This document shows positions 50,167 through 59,291 of a stretch of 64,000 nt of DNA, one piece after another (position 1 is the stretch's first letter; each line of letters opens with the position of its first letter). The position numbers were made by a program, and so were the translations under genes. Source of the DNA: an uncultured Bacteroidales bacterium (GTDB lineage: Bacteria > Bacteroidota > Bacteroidia > Bacteroidales > P3); assembly GCA_910586395.1 (NCBI GenBank), contig CAJUFX010000003.1:231482-295481 (forward strand), in the 5' to 3' direction. The notes beneath the pieces are model-generated. The model saw only the letters and a list, made by a program, of their open reading frames with translations, had not been told where the DNA came from and did not search any database.

Positions 50167-51828
50167 TTACTTTATCAATACGTCCGCCGCTTCCAGAGCC
50201 TCCCGGGTCGGCCGGCCATCGCTGAGCATGGCGGCGATCGTTTCACGATGTGCCGCGGCGTCCAACAACGCTATGCGTGACAGACTGCGTTCGGCCTCCA
50301 CGAGTTTGCTGACCCGATAATGCGCATCGGCCTTGGCGGCTATCTGCGGCAGGTGCGTAATGCTGATGACCTGCATGTATTGCGCCATACGCCGCATCAT
50401 GCCGGCCATCTTCGCGGCCGTCTCGCCCGATACACCGGTATCGATTTCATCCAATATCAAACAATGTATCAGACTGTTTTCGTGAATAACGGACTTGATG
50501 GCCAACATCAGACGCGAGAGTTCGCCGCCCGACGCCACTTTGCCCAATTCGGCCGGCTCGCCGCCCTTGTTGGCGTTGAACAAAAGCCGCACCTTGTCTT
50601 TGCCCCGCGGGCCGAACGCAGCCTCTTCCTCCCATTGCAAAACGAGCGTGGCGTCCGGCATGGCCAAATCGGCCAGGGCTTCCTGCGTCTTCCGCACCAA
50701 CTGTTCTCCGGCTTTCAGACGCGCCGCCCGCCAGCGGGCGGCCAAAGCCGACAAGTCCACCGTCAATTCGGCGGCTTCGGCTTCCAAACGCGCCTGTTCT
50801 TCCGCCCGGCCGTCTTCAGCCTTTAATTTCAAGGCCGTTTCATCGCGCAAGGCGATGAGTTCCTCCACCGTCTGCACCCGGTGTTTATTTTCCAAAGCGT
50901 ATATCCGGCTCAACCGTTCTTCATTCGCCGCCTTTTCCGCCGGCGAGAAATCGAGCGCACCGCTCCATGTCCGCAAATCGCGCTGCAGGTCTTTCAACTC
51001 GATGAGCGCGGACTCCCAACGCGGCAAGGCGGTCTGCAATTCGGCATGATAGGCCGCTATTTTACGCAATTGCTGTATGATATGGGTCAGCCGGCTTTCC
51101 AAGGCGTTTTCACCTTGTTCCCAAGCCGCCTGCGCTTCTTCCATAACGGCCTTTATCTGTTCGGCATGCTGCTGTTGCGCAAACACCGATTCCAATTCGG
51201 CCTGTTCGCCGGCCCGCAACTGCATGGTCTGTAATTCGTCGTACAGAAACCGCCAGTAATCCTGCTCGCGCTCCCATGCCTGACGCGCCTCCCGTAATGT
51301 TTGCAGTTCGGCCTGCACGCAGCCATAACGCCGGTACAATGGCGCGTACTCCGCCGCCACGCGGTTTTCTTCCGGAATATAGCCGTCCACGATTTCCAAC
51401 AGAAAGGAAGGCCGCACCATGTCCATGGTCTTATGCTGGGAATGAATATCGACAAGGTAGGCAGCCAGTTCCTTCAAGACAGACAGACCGCAAGGCGTAT
51501 CGTTGACGAACGCGCGCGACTTGCCGGCCGCCGTAATCTCGCGGCGCAACAACAGCGTGCCGTCGTCCGCCTCGTCCAAATCGTTGTCCGCCAAAATACG
51601 GCTTACCTCCGGACGACGGATGACGAAAACGGCCTCCACGACACATTTTTTTTCTTTGTCGAACAAAACCTGCGTTTCCGCCCGATTGCCCAACAACAAG
51701 CCCAACGCCCCCAACAGAATGGACTTGCCCGCCCCCGTCTCGCCCGTAATGACGGTAAAGCCGGATTCGAACGTCAGGGAAACCGAACGTATCAGCGCGT
51801 AATTTTCTATGGAGAGTTGTTTCAACAT
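50167..51828 (-). CDS. recN: DNA repair protein RecN
   Basis: About 553 residues, SMC-like: Walker A ITGETGAGKS near residue 30, a central coiled coil (residues about 150-370) and C-terminal signature VASGGELSRLMLAIK with Walker B CLILDEIDTGVSG. It acts in double-strand break repair. Start 51828 (MLKQLSIENYALI) matches the family; the frame extends four codons further. It follows the coaBC-DUF4835 gene by 32 nt, a gene order I recall from other Bacteroidales. Confidence 0.95.
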   Translation of the reverse strand: MLKQLSIENYALIRSVSLTFESGFTVITGETGAGKSILLGALGLLLGNRAETQVLFDKEKKCVVEAVFVIRRPEVSRILADNDLDEADDGTLLLRREITAAGKSRAFVNDTPCGLSVLKELAAYLVDIHSQHKTMDMVRPSFLLEIVDGYIPEENRVAAEYAPLYRRYGCVQAELQTLREARQAWEREQDYWRFLYDELQTMQLRAGEQAELESVFAQQQHAEQIKAVMEEAQAAWEQGENALESRLTHIIQQLRKIAAYHAELQTALPRWESALIELKDLQRDLRTWSGALDFSPAEKAANEERLSRIYALENKHRVQTVEELIALRDETALKLKAEDGRAEEQARLEAEAAELTVDLSALAARWRAARLKAGEQLVRKTQEALADLAMPDATLVLQWEEEAAFGPRGKDKVRLLFNANKGGEPAELGKVASGGELSRLMLAIKSVIHENSLIHCLILDEIDTGVSGETAAKMAGMMRRMAQYMQVISITHLPQIAAKADAHYRVSKLVEAERSLSRIALLDAAAHRETIAAMLSDGRPTREALEAADVLIK

Positions 51829-51860
51829 AAGCCATCCCAAACGATGCGCGGCCGGACCGT

Positions 51861-52796
51861 CTATCTCGCCTGCATGATTTTCTGATATTTCTGAACGTTG
51901 GACGGATCCAAACTATTGAGTATTTCCACGGCCCGTTGCCGCTCGTCCTGCGGCGCACCCGAAAACACGGAAACCAGTTCGTCGGACTTGGCCTCCATGA
52001 ACAGCAACTTGCACGGCAGACCGCTGCGTGTATCATTCAAGGCTTTGAGTTCCGTCAAAGCCTGCAATAGACCCGCCCGTCCCTCGGACGGACTGCCGTA
52101 CATCTGGTCGATGCCTTTACGATGGTACTGATACAACACCTGATGGATCGCGCCATAGTTGCCGTTCAGATAATTCTCTATGATCCAGTAACGGTTGCGG
52201 TTGTTGCGCTCGCTCGCTTTCCAGCCCGCCTCGCTCATACTCTGACACATGCTCACGACATTGTCCGCCTTGTTCAGACAGACTTCACCGGCATTGGGCG
52301 CGAAACTGTCCAAATAAAGCCCTATTATAAGATAACTGTAATAGGCCACGACGGCCGTCAGATTGGAGGATATGTTGTTGTCGGAAAATTCGATGGGGTC
52401 AAACTCACTGTAAGTAAACGTAAAATCGCGGTCCACGACGTTGAGCAGGTTGGTCTGGTAAGAAGCGTTATAGACGGGCCGCCGCGCCTGTACGGTCAGA
52501 TAGGCCTTGGTCGTCCCCGTCGTGTTGTCACGTTCCTGCACCTCCATCGTCATGCTGCACGGAATCTTCTCGCCCGCGCCGACCTGCAGGTTCGTCCATT
52601 TCTGACCGTTCACAAACGCGTTCAACGCGTCCTGCAATGTCTCGAACACTTTTTTGTCGCCGCTCTGTATTTTGGAGGTCACGACCTGAAACGTGCAGTT
52701 GAGTTCCTGAGCCTGCAAGGACGCGCCGCCCCCCCAACCGCAAAGGCCGCCCAAAACCGTGGCGCCCAACAGCAACCAAACCGTCAAGCCCCCCAT
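51861..52796 (-). CDS. Possible internally initiated DUF4835 exported protein
   Basis: The ATG at 52796-52794 within the coaBC frame begins a standard signal peptide followed by a full DUF4835 domain (ELNCTFQVVTSKIQ, VYNASYQTNLLNV, NISSNLTAVVAYYSYLIIGLYLDSF). Independent initiation here would restore the usual separate exported protein. No Shine-Dalgarno sequence is seen, as is normal in this lineage. Six G in a row at 52789-52794 include the ATG's G; one fewer G would end coaBC with TGA a few codons later. Confidence 0.5.
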   Translation of the reverse strand: MGGLTVWLLLGATVLGGLCGWGGGASLQAQELNCTFQVVTSKIQSGDKKVFETLQDALNAFVNGQKWTNLQVGAGEKIPCSMTMEVQERDNTTGTTKAYLTVQARRPVYNASYQTNLLNVVDRDFTFTYSEFDPIEFSDNNISSNLTAVVAYYSYLIIGLYLDSFAPNAGEVCLNKADNVVSMCQSMSEAGWKASERNNRNRYWIIENYLNGNYGAIHQVLYQYHRKGIDQMYGSPSEGRAGLLQALTELKALNDTRSGLPCKLLFMEAKSDELVSVFSGAPQDERQRAVEILNSLDPSNVQKYQKIMQAR

Positions 52797-54032
52797 ATAA
52801 CGGCCAAGCCGGCGGACGAGTTTCGCGGCCACCGACACCTTGCTTTCCAAGTCTCCGGCTTCCGACGTGCCGTCCTTGTAAAGAAACGTCACTTTATTCG
52901 TCGTCGTCTCAAAGCCGGCGCCTTTATCTTCCAACGTATTGAGTACCATAATATCCGCGTTTTTACGCCGCCGCTTTTCCTCGGCGTTCGCCAAGGCGTG
53001 GTCGGTCTCCAGCGCGAACCCGACGACGCACTGCCGTTCGGTCTTGTGCGCGCCGGCATAGGCCAGCAAATCGGGATTCGGCACCAATTCGAGCCGCGCC
53101 TCCCCGCCCGTCTTCTTCATCTTGACGTCCGAAACGGCACGGACACGGTAGTCGGCCACAGCGGCCGAAAAAACGCCGGCATCCATGTCCGGCCACCAGC
53201 GCAGAAGCGTCTCGTACATTTCCTGCGCCGTCCGCACCTTTTCCCAATGCGCGACCGGCATTTCCGGTTTCAATGCCGACGGCCCGCTGACGAGGAAGAC
53301 TTCCGCCCCCTGCCGATGCAAGGCGTCGGCGATGCAGAACCCCATGCGGCCGGACGACCGGTTCGTGATATACCGCACGGGATCGATGGGTTCCTGCGTG
53401 GGGCCGGCCGTCACGAGTACCTTCTTGCCTTTCAGCAACGCCTCGTCCCCACCGCCGCATACATCGGCTTCGGTGGCGGCTTCCGCTTCCGCCCAAAACG
53501 TCTCCGCCGCCCGCCGTATTTCTTCCGGCTCCGGCATGCGTCCCTTGGCTTCACAACCGCAGGCCAACTGCCCGTAGGCCGCATCCAGCACGCAAACCCC
53601 TCGTTGCGCCAAAATACGCAGATTTTCCGCCGTAGCCGGATGCCCGTACATGTGTACGTTCATGGCCGGCGCCACAAGTACCGGCTTATGGAAAGCCAAA
53701 TATAAGGTAGATAACGCGTCATCGGCTATGCCGTGCGCCATTTTGGCCAGGATATTGGCCGTGGCGGGGGCCACAATCAGTAAATCCCCCCAGTCGGCAT
53801 AATGGATATGGCGCGTGGTTCTTTCGCCCCCACGATGAAACATATCGCTATAGACGCCATGCCCCGATACGGTCTCCAGCGTCAGGGGCGTGACAAATTC
53901 CAAGGCGTGCGCCGTACACACGACGCGCACTTCCGCCCCCGCCTGCACCAACAGGCGCACGAGCGCCGGCGTCTTGTAGGCGGCAATGCCGCCGCTCACG
54001 CCCAACACGATATGTCTGCCCTGCAACGACAC
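51861..54032 (-). CDS. coaBC: CoaBC (phosphopantothenoylcysteine decarboxylase/synthase) fused in frame to DUF4835
   Basis: A 723-residue open frame. Residues 1 to about 180 are the CoaC flavoprotein decarboxylase (GVSGGIAAYKTPAL, APAMNVHMY), residues about 195-410 the CoaB synthetase (VTAGPTQEPIDPVRYITNRSSG, AAVADY, NTLEDKGAGFETTTNKVT). Together they make 4'-phosphopantetheine for CoA. From Met413 a signal peptide (MGGLTVWLLLGATVLGG...SLQAQ) and a complete DUF4835 domain follow. DUF4835 is normally a separate exported protein encoded just after coaBC, so the stop codon appears to be lost here. Omega subunit gene upstream, recN downstream. Confidence 0.88.
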   Translation of the reverse strand: MSLQGRHIVLGVSGGIAAYKTPALVRLLVQAGAEVRVVCTAHALEFVTPLTLETVSGHGVYSDMFHRGGERTTRHIHYADWGDLLIVAPATANILAKMAHGIADDALSTLYLAFHKPVLVAPAMNVHMYGHPATAENLRILAQRGVCVLDAAYGQLACGCEAKGRMPEPEEIRRAAETFWAEAEAATEADVCGGGDEALLKGKKVLVTAGPTQEPIDPVRYITNRSSGRMGFCIADALHRQGAEVFLVSGPSALKPEMPVAHWEKVRTAQEMYETLLRWWPDMDAGVFSAAVADYRVRAVSDVKMKKTGGEARLELVPNPDLLAYAGAHKTERQCVVGFALETDHALANAEEKRRRKNADIMVLNTLEDKGAGFETTTNKVTFLYKDGTSEAGDLESKVSVAAKLVRRLGRYMGGLTVWLLLGATVLGGLCGWGGGASLQAQELNCTFQVVTSKIQSGDKKVFETLQDALNAFVNGQKWTNLQVGAGEKIPCSMTMEVQERDNTTGTTKAYLTVQARRPVYNASYQTNLLNVVDRDFTFTYSEFDPIEFSDNNISSNLTAVVAYYSYLIIGLYLDSFAPNAGEVCLNKADNVVSMCQSMSEAGWKASERNNRNRYWIIENYLNGNYGAIHQVLYQYHRKGIDQMYGSPSEGRAGLLQALTELKALNDTRSGLPCKLLFMEAKSDELVSVFSGAPQDERQRAVEILNSLDPSNVQKYQKIMQAR

Positions 54033-54044
54033 GTCCGGATCCGC

Positions 54045-54389
54045 TTAGTCGATCGGTTCGTTATCTTCGCCCGGACGACGGAAACAAAGCCCGTCTTCCA
54101 TGAGTTCCTGCACGGCCATCAGCGTCGGCTTCGGCAGTTGTTCATAATAACGCGCTATTTCGATCTGTTCCTTGTTTTCGTACACTTCTTCCGCCCCCTC
54201 CTGGGCCGCGGCCGTCGGCGTATATTCGGAAATCTTATTGACCAGTTCCTGACGCAAGGCCGAAGAAATCGTGTTGGCCCGTTTGGACAGCACCACGACG
54301 GTTTCGTACAGATTGCCCGTCAAGGCGTCGAATTTGGAAACATCCCGCGTAATGGCTTCCTGGGAGGCTTTGATTTTCTTGTAATCCAT
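54045..54389 (-). CDS. rpoZ: RNA polymerase omega subunit (Rpb6-like)
   Basis: A 114-residue protein containing the omega/Rpb6 region NLYETVVVLSKRANTISSALRQEL, with the Bacteroidetes-specific C-terminal extension. It promotes RNA polymerase assembly. It lies 3 nt after bamD and 12 nt before coaBC in the same operon, the usual arrangement in Bacteroidales. Confidence 0.85.
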   Translation of the reverse strand: MDYKKIKASQEAITRDVSKFDALTGNLYETVVVLSKRANTISSALRQELVNKISEYTPTAAAQEGAEEVYENKEQIEIARYYEQLPKPTLMAVQELMEDGLCFRRPGEDNEPID

Positions 54390-54392
54390 CTC

Positions 54393-55196
54393 TTATTTTA
54401 ATTTTGACTGTGATATTGCATAAAATTTGTCCGCGTCCTTGCGGTATTTACTGTCGGCGAACGAACGCATAAACGTCTCGTAGGCATCCCCCACCCGCGC
54501 GTAACGTTCGGCCTGCTTTTCGCGTATGCTGTTTTCGGCATAGAGAAAACGGCTGCGAAGCATCCTGAACGCCGCGTCTTCCCGATAAACGGATTCGGGA
54601 TAGTCGCGCAGGAAATTATAATAGGCAATCGAGGCCGCATTGTAGAGGTTACGCTTGTAATACATATTGGCCAAATCAAAGGCTTTCAACGCCAGTTTGT
54701 TGCGCATTTCCCCTATGAGACGCGCCGCTTCGGACACCTTGGGACTGTTCGGATAATAATTGATGAACAGTTGCAACTGCTTGATGGCCTCCATCGTGGC
54801 GGTCTGATCCAACTTGTAGTAAGGCGACTCCAAAAACTTGCAGTAGGCGCTCATATATGTCGTTTCCTCTATGGAAGCGCTGCCCGGAAACATACGGCCC
54901 GACATGCGGAAATAATAAGCGGCCATGTAATAATCCTTTTCGTAAAAATAGGCGTATGCCAAATTGTAGAGCAGACTTTCGAAATCGTCCTTGCCGCGGT
55001 AAGCCGGCAACAGTTCCTCGAATACCGTGATGGCTTTCTTGTAGTCGCCTTTGTCGTAGGCTTTGACGGCGAAATTGAACTTGTCGGCCGCGCTACCCCG
55101 CTTGCTTACCGCATTGTACTCTTTCTGATAAGCGCAGCTTTCAAGAAGCAACAAAAAGAGTATCAGCGCAATATATCTAAATTTAGCATAAAACAT
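54393..55196 (-). CDS. bamD: Outer membrane protein assembly factor BamD
   Basis: A 267-residue lipoprotein with lipobox LLLLESC at about residue 21 and TPR repeats (KAYDKGDYKKAITVFEELLPAY, AYAYFYEKDYYMAAYYFR). BamD is the essential lipoprotein partner of BamA at the outer membrane. First gene of a six-gene operon ending with aroE. The -7 element ends only 4 nt before the ATG, so the message may be leaderless; no alternative Met precedes the lipobox. Confidence 0.9.
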   Translation of the reverse strand: MFYAKFRYIALILFLLLLESCAYQKEYNAVSKRGSAADKFNFAVKAYDKGDYKKAITVFEELLPAYRGKDDFESLLYNLAYAYFYEKDYYMAAYYFRMSGRMFPGSASIEETTYMSAYCKFLESPYYKLDQTATMEAIKQLQLFINYYPNSPKVSEAARLIGEMRNKLALKAFDLANMYYKRNLYNAASIAYYNFLRDYPESVYREDAAFRMLRSRFLYAENSIREKQAERYARVGDAYETFMRSFADSKYRKDADKFYAISQSKLK

Positions 55197-55200
55197 AGCA

Positions 55201-55208
55201 CAAAGATA
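55201..55208 (-). promoter_or_regulatory. -7 element of the bamD operon, adjacent to the start codon
   Basis: TATCTTTG on the minus strand, with no perfect TTTG at -33. It ends 4 nt before the bamD ATG, which would place the transcript start at or next to the A of the start codon. Confidence 0.55.
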
Positions 55209-55268
55209 AACTTTTTTTATTAAAGTACTGAATGCGGAAGAAAGCGTACCACATTAAAAAAAAATCCT

Positions 55269-55276
55269 TATCTTTG
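55269..55276 (+). promoter_or_regulatory. -7 element of the mutB promoter
   Basis: TATCTTTG followed by CC after an A-run; no perfect -33. The leader to the ATG at 55320 is about 38 nt. Confidence 0.6.
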
Positions 55277-55319
55277 CCGCGTTTTTAGAAAATCGCAAAT
55301 TTCAAAATTGTTCAACTAT

Positions 55320-57464
55320 ATGAGACCTGATTTCAAAAAGGTTGACTATAAGGCCAAAAGAGCTACGACTGCAGCCAAGGCCACTGGCAACCAAACTTGG
55401 ATGACTTCGGAACAGATTCCCGTCAGACCGTTTTACACGAAGGAAGACCTGAACGGCATGGAGCATTTGAATTATGCGGCCGGTATCGCGCCTTTCCTGC
55501 GTGGTCCGTACTCCACGATGTATGTCATGCGTCCGTGGACGATCCGCCAGTATGCCGGTTTCTCGACGGCGGAGGAATCCAACGCTTTCTACCGCCGCAA
55601 CCTCGCGGCCGGCCAAAAAGGCCTGTCCATCGCGTTTGACTTGGCGACCCACCGCGGTTACGACTCCGATCACGAACGCGTGGTAGGTGACGTCGGCAAA
55701 GCCGGTGTTGCCGTTGACTCCATCCTGGATATGGAAATCCTGTTCGACCAGATTCCGCTCGACAAGATGTCCGTTTCCATGACGATGAACGGTGCCGTAC
55801 TGCCGATTCTTTCGTTCTACATCATCGCGGCCGAAGAACAGGGCGTCTCGATGGAACAGTTGAGCGGTACGATCCAGAACGACATCCTCAAGGAATTCAT
55901 GGTCCGCAACACGTATATCTATCCGCCGCTCCCCTCCATGCGGATTATCGCCGACATTTTCGAATTCACGTCCAAGAATATGCCGAAATTCAACTCCATC
56001 AGTATTTCGGGTTATCATATTCAGGAAGCCGGCGCGACGGCCGACATCGAATTGGCTTACACGCTGGCCGACGGTCTCGAATACCTGCGGGCCGGTATCA
56101 ACGCGGGCATGAGCATAGACGATTTCGCGCCGCGCCTCTCGTTTTTCTGGGGCATCGGCATGAACCACTTCATGGAAATCGCCAAGATGCGCGCCGGCCG
56201 TATGCTTTGGGCCAAGATCGTCAAACAGTTCAACCCGAAGAACCCGAAATCCATGGCCCTGCGCACGCACTCGCAGACCTCGGGTTGGTCGTTGACCGAA
56301 CAGGATCCGTTCAACAACGTGACGCGTACGTGTATCGAAGCCATGGGCGCCGCCCTCGGCCACACGCAGTCGCTGCATACGAACGCTTTGGACGAAGCCA
56401 TCGCGTTGCCGACCGACTTCTCGGCCCGTATCGCGCGTAACACGCAGATTTATATCCAGGAAGAAACGCAGGTCTGCCGCGTCGTAGATCCTTGGGCCGG
56501 TTCCTACTATGTGGAAATGCTGACGAACGAACTGGCGGAAAAAGCCTGGAAGTTGATTCAGGAAGTGGAAGAACTCGGCGGTATGGCCAAGGCCATCGAA
56601 ACCGGTATCCCCAAAATGCGTATCGAAGAAGCGGCCGCCCGCAAGCAGGCGCGCATCGACTCCAAAACCGATACGATCGTCGGCGTCAATAAATACCGTC
56701 TGGAAAAAGAAGACCCGATCGAGACACTGGAAGTCGATAACACGAAGGTACGCGAAGCCCAGCTGGAACGTCTGGCCAAACTGAAAGCCAACCGCAACCA
56801 GGCCGAGGTGGAAAAAGCTCTGGACGCGCTGACCGAATGCGCGCGCACCGGCAAGGGCAACCTGTTGGAACTTTCGATTGACGCGGCGCGCAAACGCGCT
56901 TCGTTGGGCGAAATCTCCTACGCATTGGAAAAAGTATTTGGCCGCTACAAGGCCGTCATCAGAACCATATCCGGCGTGTACTCATCCGAAACCAAAAACA
57001 ACGAAACCTTCAAGAAAGCCTTGGCCATGACCGACGCTTTCGCCAAGAAGGAAGGCCGTCGCCCGCGTATCATGATCGCGAAAATGGGTCAGGACGGCCA
57101 CGACCGTGGCGCCAAGGTCGTCGCTACGGGTTATGCCGACCTCGGCTTTGACGTGGACATGGGCCCCTTGTTCCAGACGCCGGCGGAAGCGGCGAAAGAA
57201 GCCGTGGAGAACGACGTCCACATTTTGGGCGTCTCCTCTCTGGCAGCCGGCCACAAGACGTTGGTTCCGCAGGTTATAGAGGAATTGAAGAAGTTGGGTC
57301 GCCCCGACATTCTCGTGACCGTCGGCGGTGTCATTCCGCCCCAGGATTACGACTTCCTCTACAAAGCCGGCGCCTGCGCCATCTTCGGCCCCGGTACCGT
57401 GATTGCCGACTCTGCCATCAAGATGTTGGAAATCATGGGTATCAAAGAGAGTGACATTCACTAA
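55320..57464 (+). CDS. mutB: Methylmalonyl-CoA mutase large subunit
   Basis: A 714-residue protein with the TIM-barrel substrate domain (RPWTIRQYAGFSTAEESNAF, RTHSQTSGWSLTEQDP) and a C-terminal B12-binding domain with DGHDRGAKV...GVSSLAAGH and GGVIP. It interconverts succinyl-CoA and methylmalonyl-CoA, the key step of propionate production in Bacteroidetes. The ATG at 55320 was chosen over a frame opening at 55308. The small-subunit gene mutA, usually directly upstream, is absent: bamD lies there in the other direction. Confidence 0.96.
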   Translation: MRPDFKKVDYKAKRATTAAKATGNQTWMTSEQIPVRPFYTKEDLNGMEHLNYAAGIAPFLRGPYSTMYVMRPWTIRQYAGFSTAEESNAFYRRNLAAGQKGLSIAFDLATHRGYDSDHERVVGDVGKAGVAVDSILDMEILFDQIPLDKMSVSMTMNGAVLPILSFYIIAAEEQGVSMEQLSGTIQNDILKEFMVRNTYIYPPLPSMRIIADIFEFTSKNMPKFNSISISGYHIQEAGATADIELAYTLADGLEYLRAGINAGMSIDDFAPRLSFFWGIGMNHFMEIAKMRAGRMLWAKIVKQFNPKNPKSMALRTHSQTSGWSLTEQDPFNNVTRTCIEAMGAALGHTQSLHTNALDEAIALPTDFSARIARNTQIYIQEETQVCRVVDPWAGSYYVEMLTNELAEKAWKLIQEVEELGGMAKAIETGIPKMRIEEAAARKQARIDSKTDTIVGVNKYRLEKEDPIETLEVDNTKVREAQLERLAKLKANRNQAEVEKALDALTECARTGKGNLLELSIDAARKRASLGEISYALEKVFGRYKAVIRTISGVYSSETKNNETFKKALAMTDAFAKKEGRRPRIMIAKMGQDGHDRGAKVVATGYADLGFDVDMGPLFQTPAEAAKEAVENDVHILGVSSLAAGHKTLVPQVIEELKKLGRPDILVTVGGVIPPQDYDFLYKAGACAIFGPGTVIADSAIKMLEIMGIKESDIH

Positions 57465-57474
57465 TCCCCACGCG

Positions 57475-57527
57475 AAAACCGCTTCCTGCACCGACCGAAC
57501 GGGACTGGAGGCGGTTTTTCGTTTTTA
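57475..57527 (+). terminator. Intrinsic terminator of mutB
   Basis: AAACCGCTTCC (57476-57486) pairs with GGAGGCGGTTT (57507-57517, one G-T pair), followed by T-rich sequence. Confidence 0.8.
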
Positions 57528-57612
57528 ACGCTGGTCGTTTCCGGACGTTCGGGGATGGCTTTCGTTTTGGATTTGCATTGATTTTAGCCCTTAACCTTAA
57601 AAATTTACGCGC

Positions 57613-58329
57613 ATGGAAATGAACCTCATGCTGATCAGCAACTCGACGAATGCCGGCGAAGCCTATTTGGGCTGGCCGCGGAATCATATGAAAGCCTTTT
57701 TTGAGGAGATGCACGTGCAGGAGGTGACGTTCGTCCCCTACGCCGGCGTCAGCATGGGCTACGACGTCTATGCCAAGCGCGTGGCCGACGTTTTGGCCGA
57801 AATGAACGTCAAGCTCGTTTCCGTCCATACGTTCGACCGGCCGGCCGACGCCATCGCCCAGGCGCAATGCGTTTTGGTGGGCGGCGGCAACACCTTCCAC
57901 CTCGTGTACGAACTGCACCGCCACGGCCTGATGCAAGCCATCCGTGAACGCGTGCAAAACGGCCTGCCCTATATGGGCTGGAGCGCGGGTTCGAACATCG
58001 CCTGTCCGGGGCTGTTCACAACGAACGACATGCCGATTATTCAGCCGGCCTCTTTCGAGACACTCAAACTCGTGCCTTTCCAAATCAACCCGCACTATCT
58101 CGACGCCCATCCGCAAGGTCACGGCGGCGAGACGCGCGAAGACCGTATCAAGGAATTCATGATCGTTCAACCCGATACGTATATCGTCGGCCTGCGGGAA
58201 GCCACGTTGTTGCGTGTGAAAGGCCGCACGCTCACGCTCGTGGGCGAACGTCCGATGCGCGTGTTCCGCCACGGACAGGAGACCAAAGAATACCGGCCCG
58301 GTGAAGACTTGTCGTTCCTGATGGCCTAA
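57613..58329 (+). CDS. pepE: Dipeptidase E (alpha-aspartyl dipeptidase)
   Basis: A 238-residue S51 peptidase with nucleophile Ser124 in YMGWSAGSN, the GGGNTFHL motif and the His region INPHYLDAHPQGH. It hydrolyses Asp-Xaa dipeptides in the cytosol. Downstream ftsX is 55 nt away. No full consensus promoter is seen; a TTTG at 57566-57569 lacks a good -7 partner. Confidence 0.95.
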   Translation: MEMNLMLISNSTNAGEAYLGWPRNHMKAFFEEMHVQEVTFVPYAGVSMGYDVYAKRVADVLAEMNVKLVSVHTFDRPADAIAQAQCVLVGGGNTFHLVYELHRHGLMQAIRERVQNGLPYMGWSAGSNIACPGLFTTNDMPIIQPASFETLKLVPFQINPHYLDAHPQGHGGETREDRIKEFMIVQPDTYIVGLREATLLRVKGRTLTLVGERPMRVFRHGQETKEYRPGEDLSFLMA

Positions 58330-58384
58330 GCGCCTTAACGAACCTGGTGGTAGCGGATATAGAACGCCTCGACGCCTTACACTT

Positions 58385-59266
58385 ATGATACAGGAAGACG
58401 AAAAACTGCAACGCAACCGGATCCGCGGCGCGCACGTGAGCACCGTCTGTTCCATCGCGCTCGTATTGTTCCTTATCGGCATACAGACGCTGATATTGGG
58501 CTATACGCGCAAAATTTCCGATTATGTCAAAGAGAACATCGGATTCACGGTCATGATCAAGGATCAGACGCGCGAACAGGATATCCTGGAACTGAAAGCC
58601 GTGATAGACCGTTCGCCCTACGTCAAATCGACGCGCTATATCAGTTCCAAGGAAGCGGCGGCCGAACTGGAAGCCGACCTCGGACACGACTTCATCGATT
58701 TTCTCGGCTACAACCCCCTCCTGCCTTCGATTGAAGTTCACTTGAAAGCGGAATACCTGCAGACCGACAGTGTGGCGCATTTCGAGCGCGAAATCACGCG
58801 TTACCACATGGTCAAGGAGATGTTCTACCAACGCGACTTGGTCAGCATCGTCAATGACAACGTCCGCAAAATCAGTTTTTGGCTCATGGGCTTCGGCGCA
58901 CTGACGCTGTTGATTGCCGTGTTGTTGATCAACAATACGATGCGCTTGCTGATTTATTCCAAACGTTTTACCATCAACACGATGCAACTCGTGGGTGCGA
59001 CGGCCGGTTTCATCCGCAAGCCGTTCCTGCTCAAAAGTATCGCGCACGGTTTTGTCGGCGCATGCCTGGCCGTCTTGCTGCTGGCGGCCGGCCTACTCTA
59101 TCTGCACGGCAAGGTGCCGGAAGTCGTCAGCAAGGCCGACCTGCCGATGATAGGCGGCGTCTTCGTGCTGCTTTTCGCCTTAGGCTTATTGATAACCCTG
59201 ATTTCCGCTTATTTCTCCGTCAATAAATATGTGCGTATGCGCAATTCCGACCGGATTTACAATTAG
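58385..59266 (+). CDS. ftsX: Cell division ABC transporter permease FtsX
   Basis: A 293-residue protein with an N-terminal membrane helix (STVCSIALVLFLIGIQTLILG), a periplasmic domain (residues about 45-165) and three further helices at the C-terminus. FtsX pairs with FtsE to regulate peptidoglycan hydrolases at the division site; ftsE is not in this window. The order ftsX-DUF3098-uppP is, as I recall it, standard in Bacteroidetes. Confidence 0.92.
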   Translation: MIQEDEKLQRNRIRGAHVSTVCSIALVLFLIGIQTLILGYTRKISDYVKENIGFTVMIKDQTREQDILELKAVIDRSPYVKSTRYISSKEAAAELEADLGHDFIDFLGYNPLLPSIEVHLKAEYLQTDSVAHFEREITRYHMVKEMFYQRDLVSIVNDNVRKISFWLMGFGALTLLIAVLLINNTMRLLIYSKRFTINTMQLVGATAGFIRKPFLLKSIAHGFVGACLAVLLLAAGLLYLHGKVPEVVSKADLPMIGGVFVLLFALGLLITLISAYFSVNKYVRMRNSDRIYN

Positions 59267-59291
59267 CGGACAACCGGATGAATTAACCACT

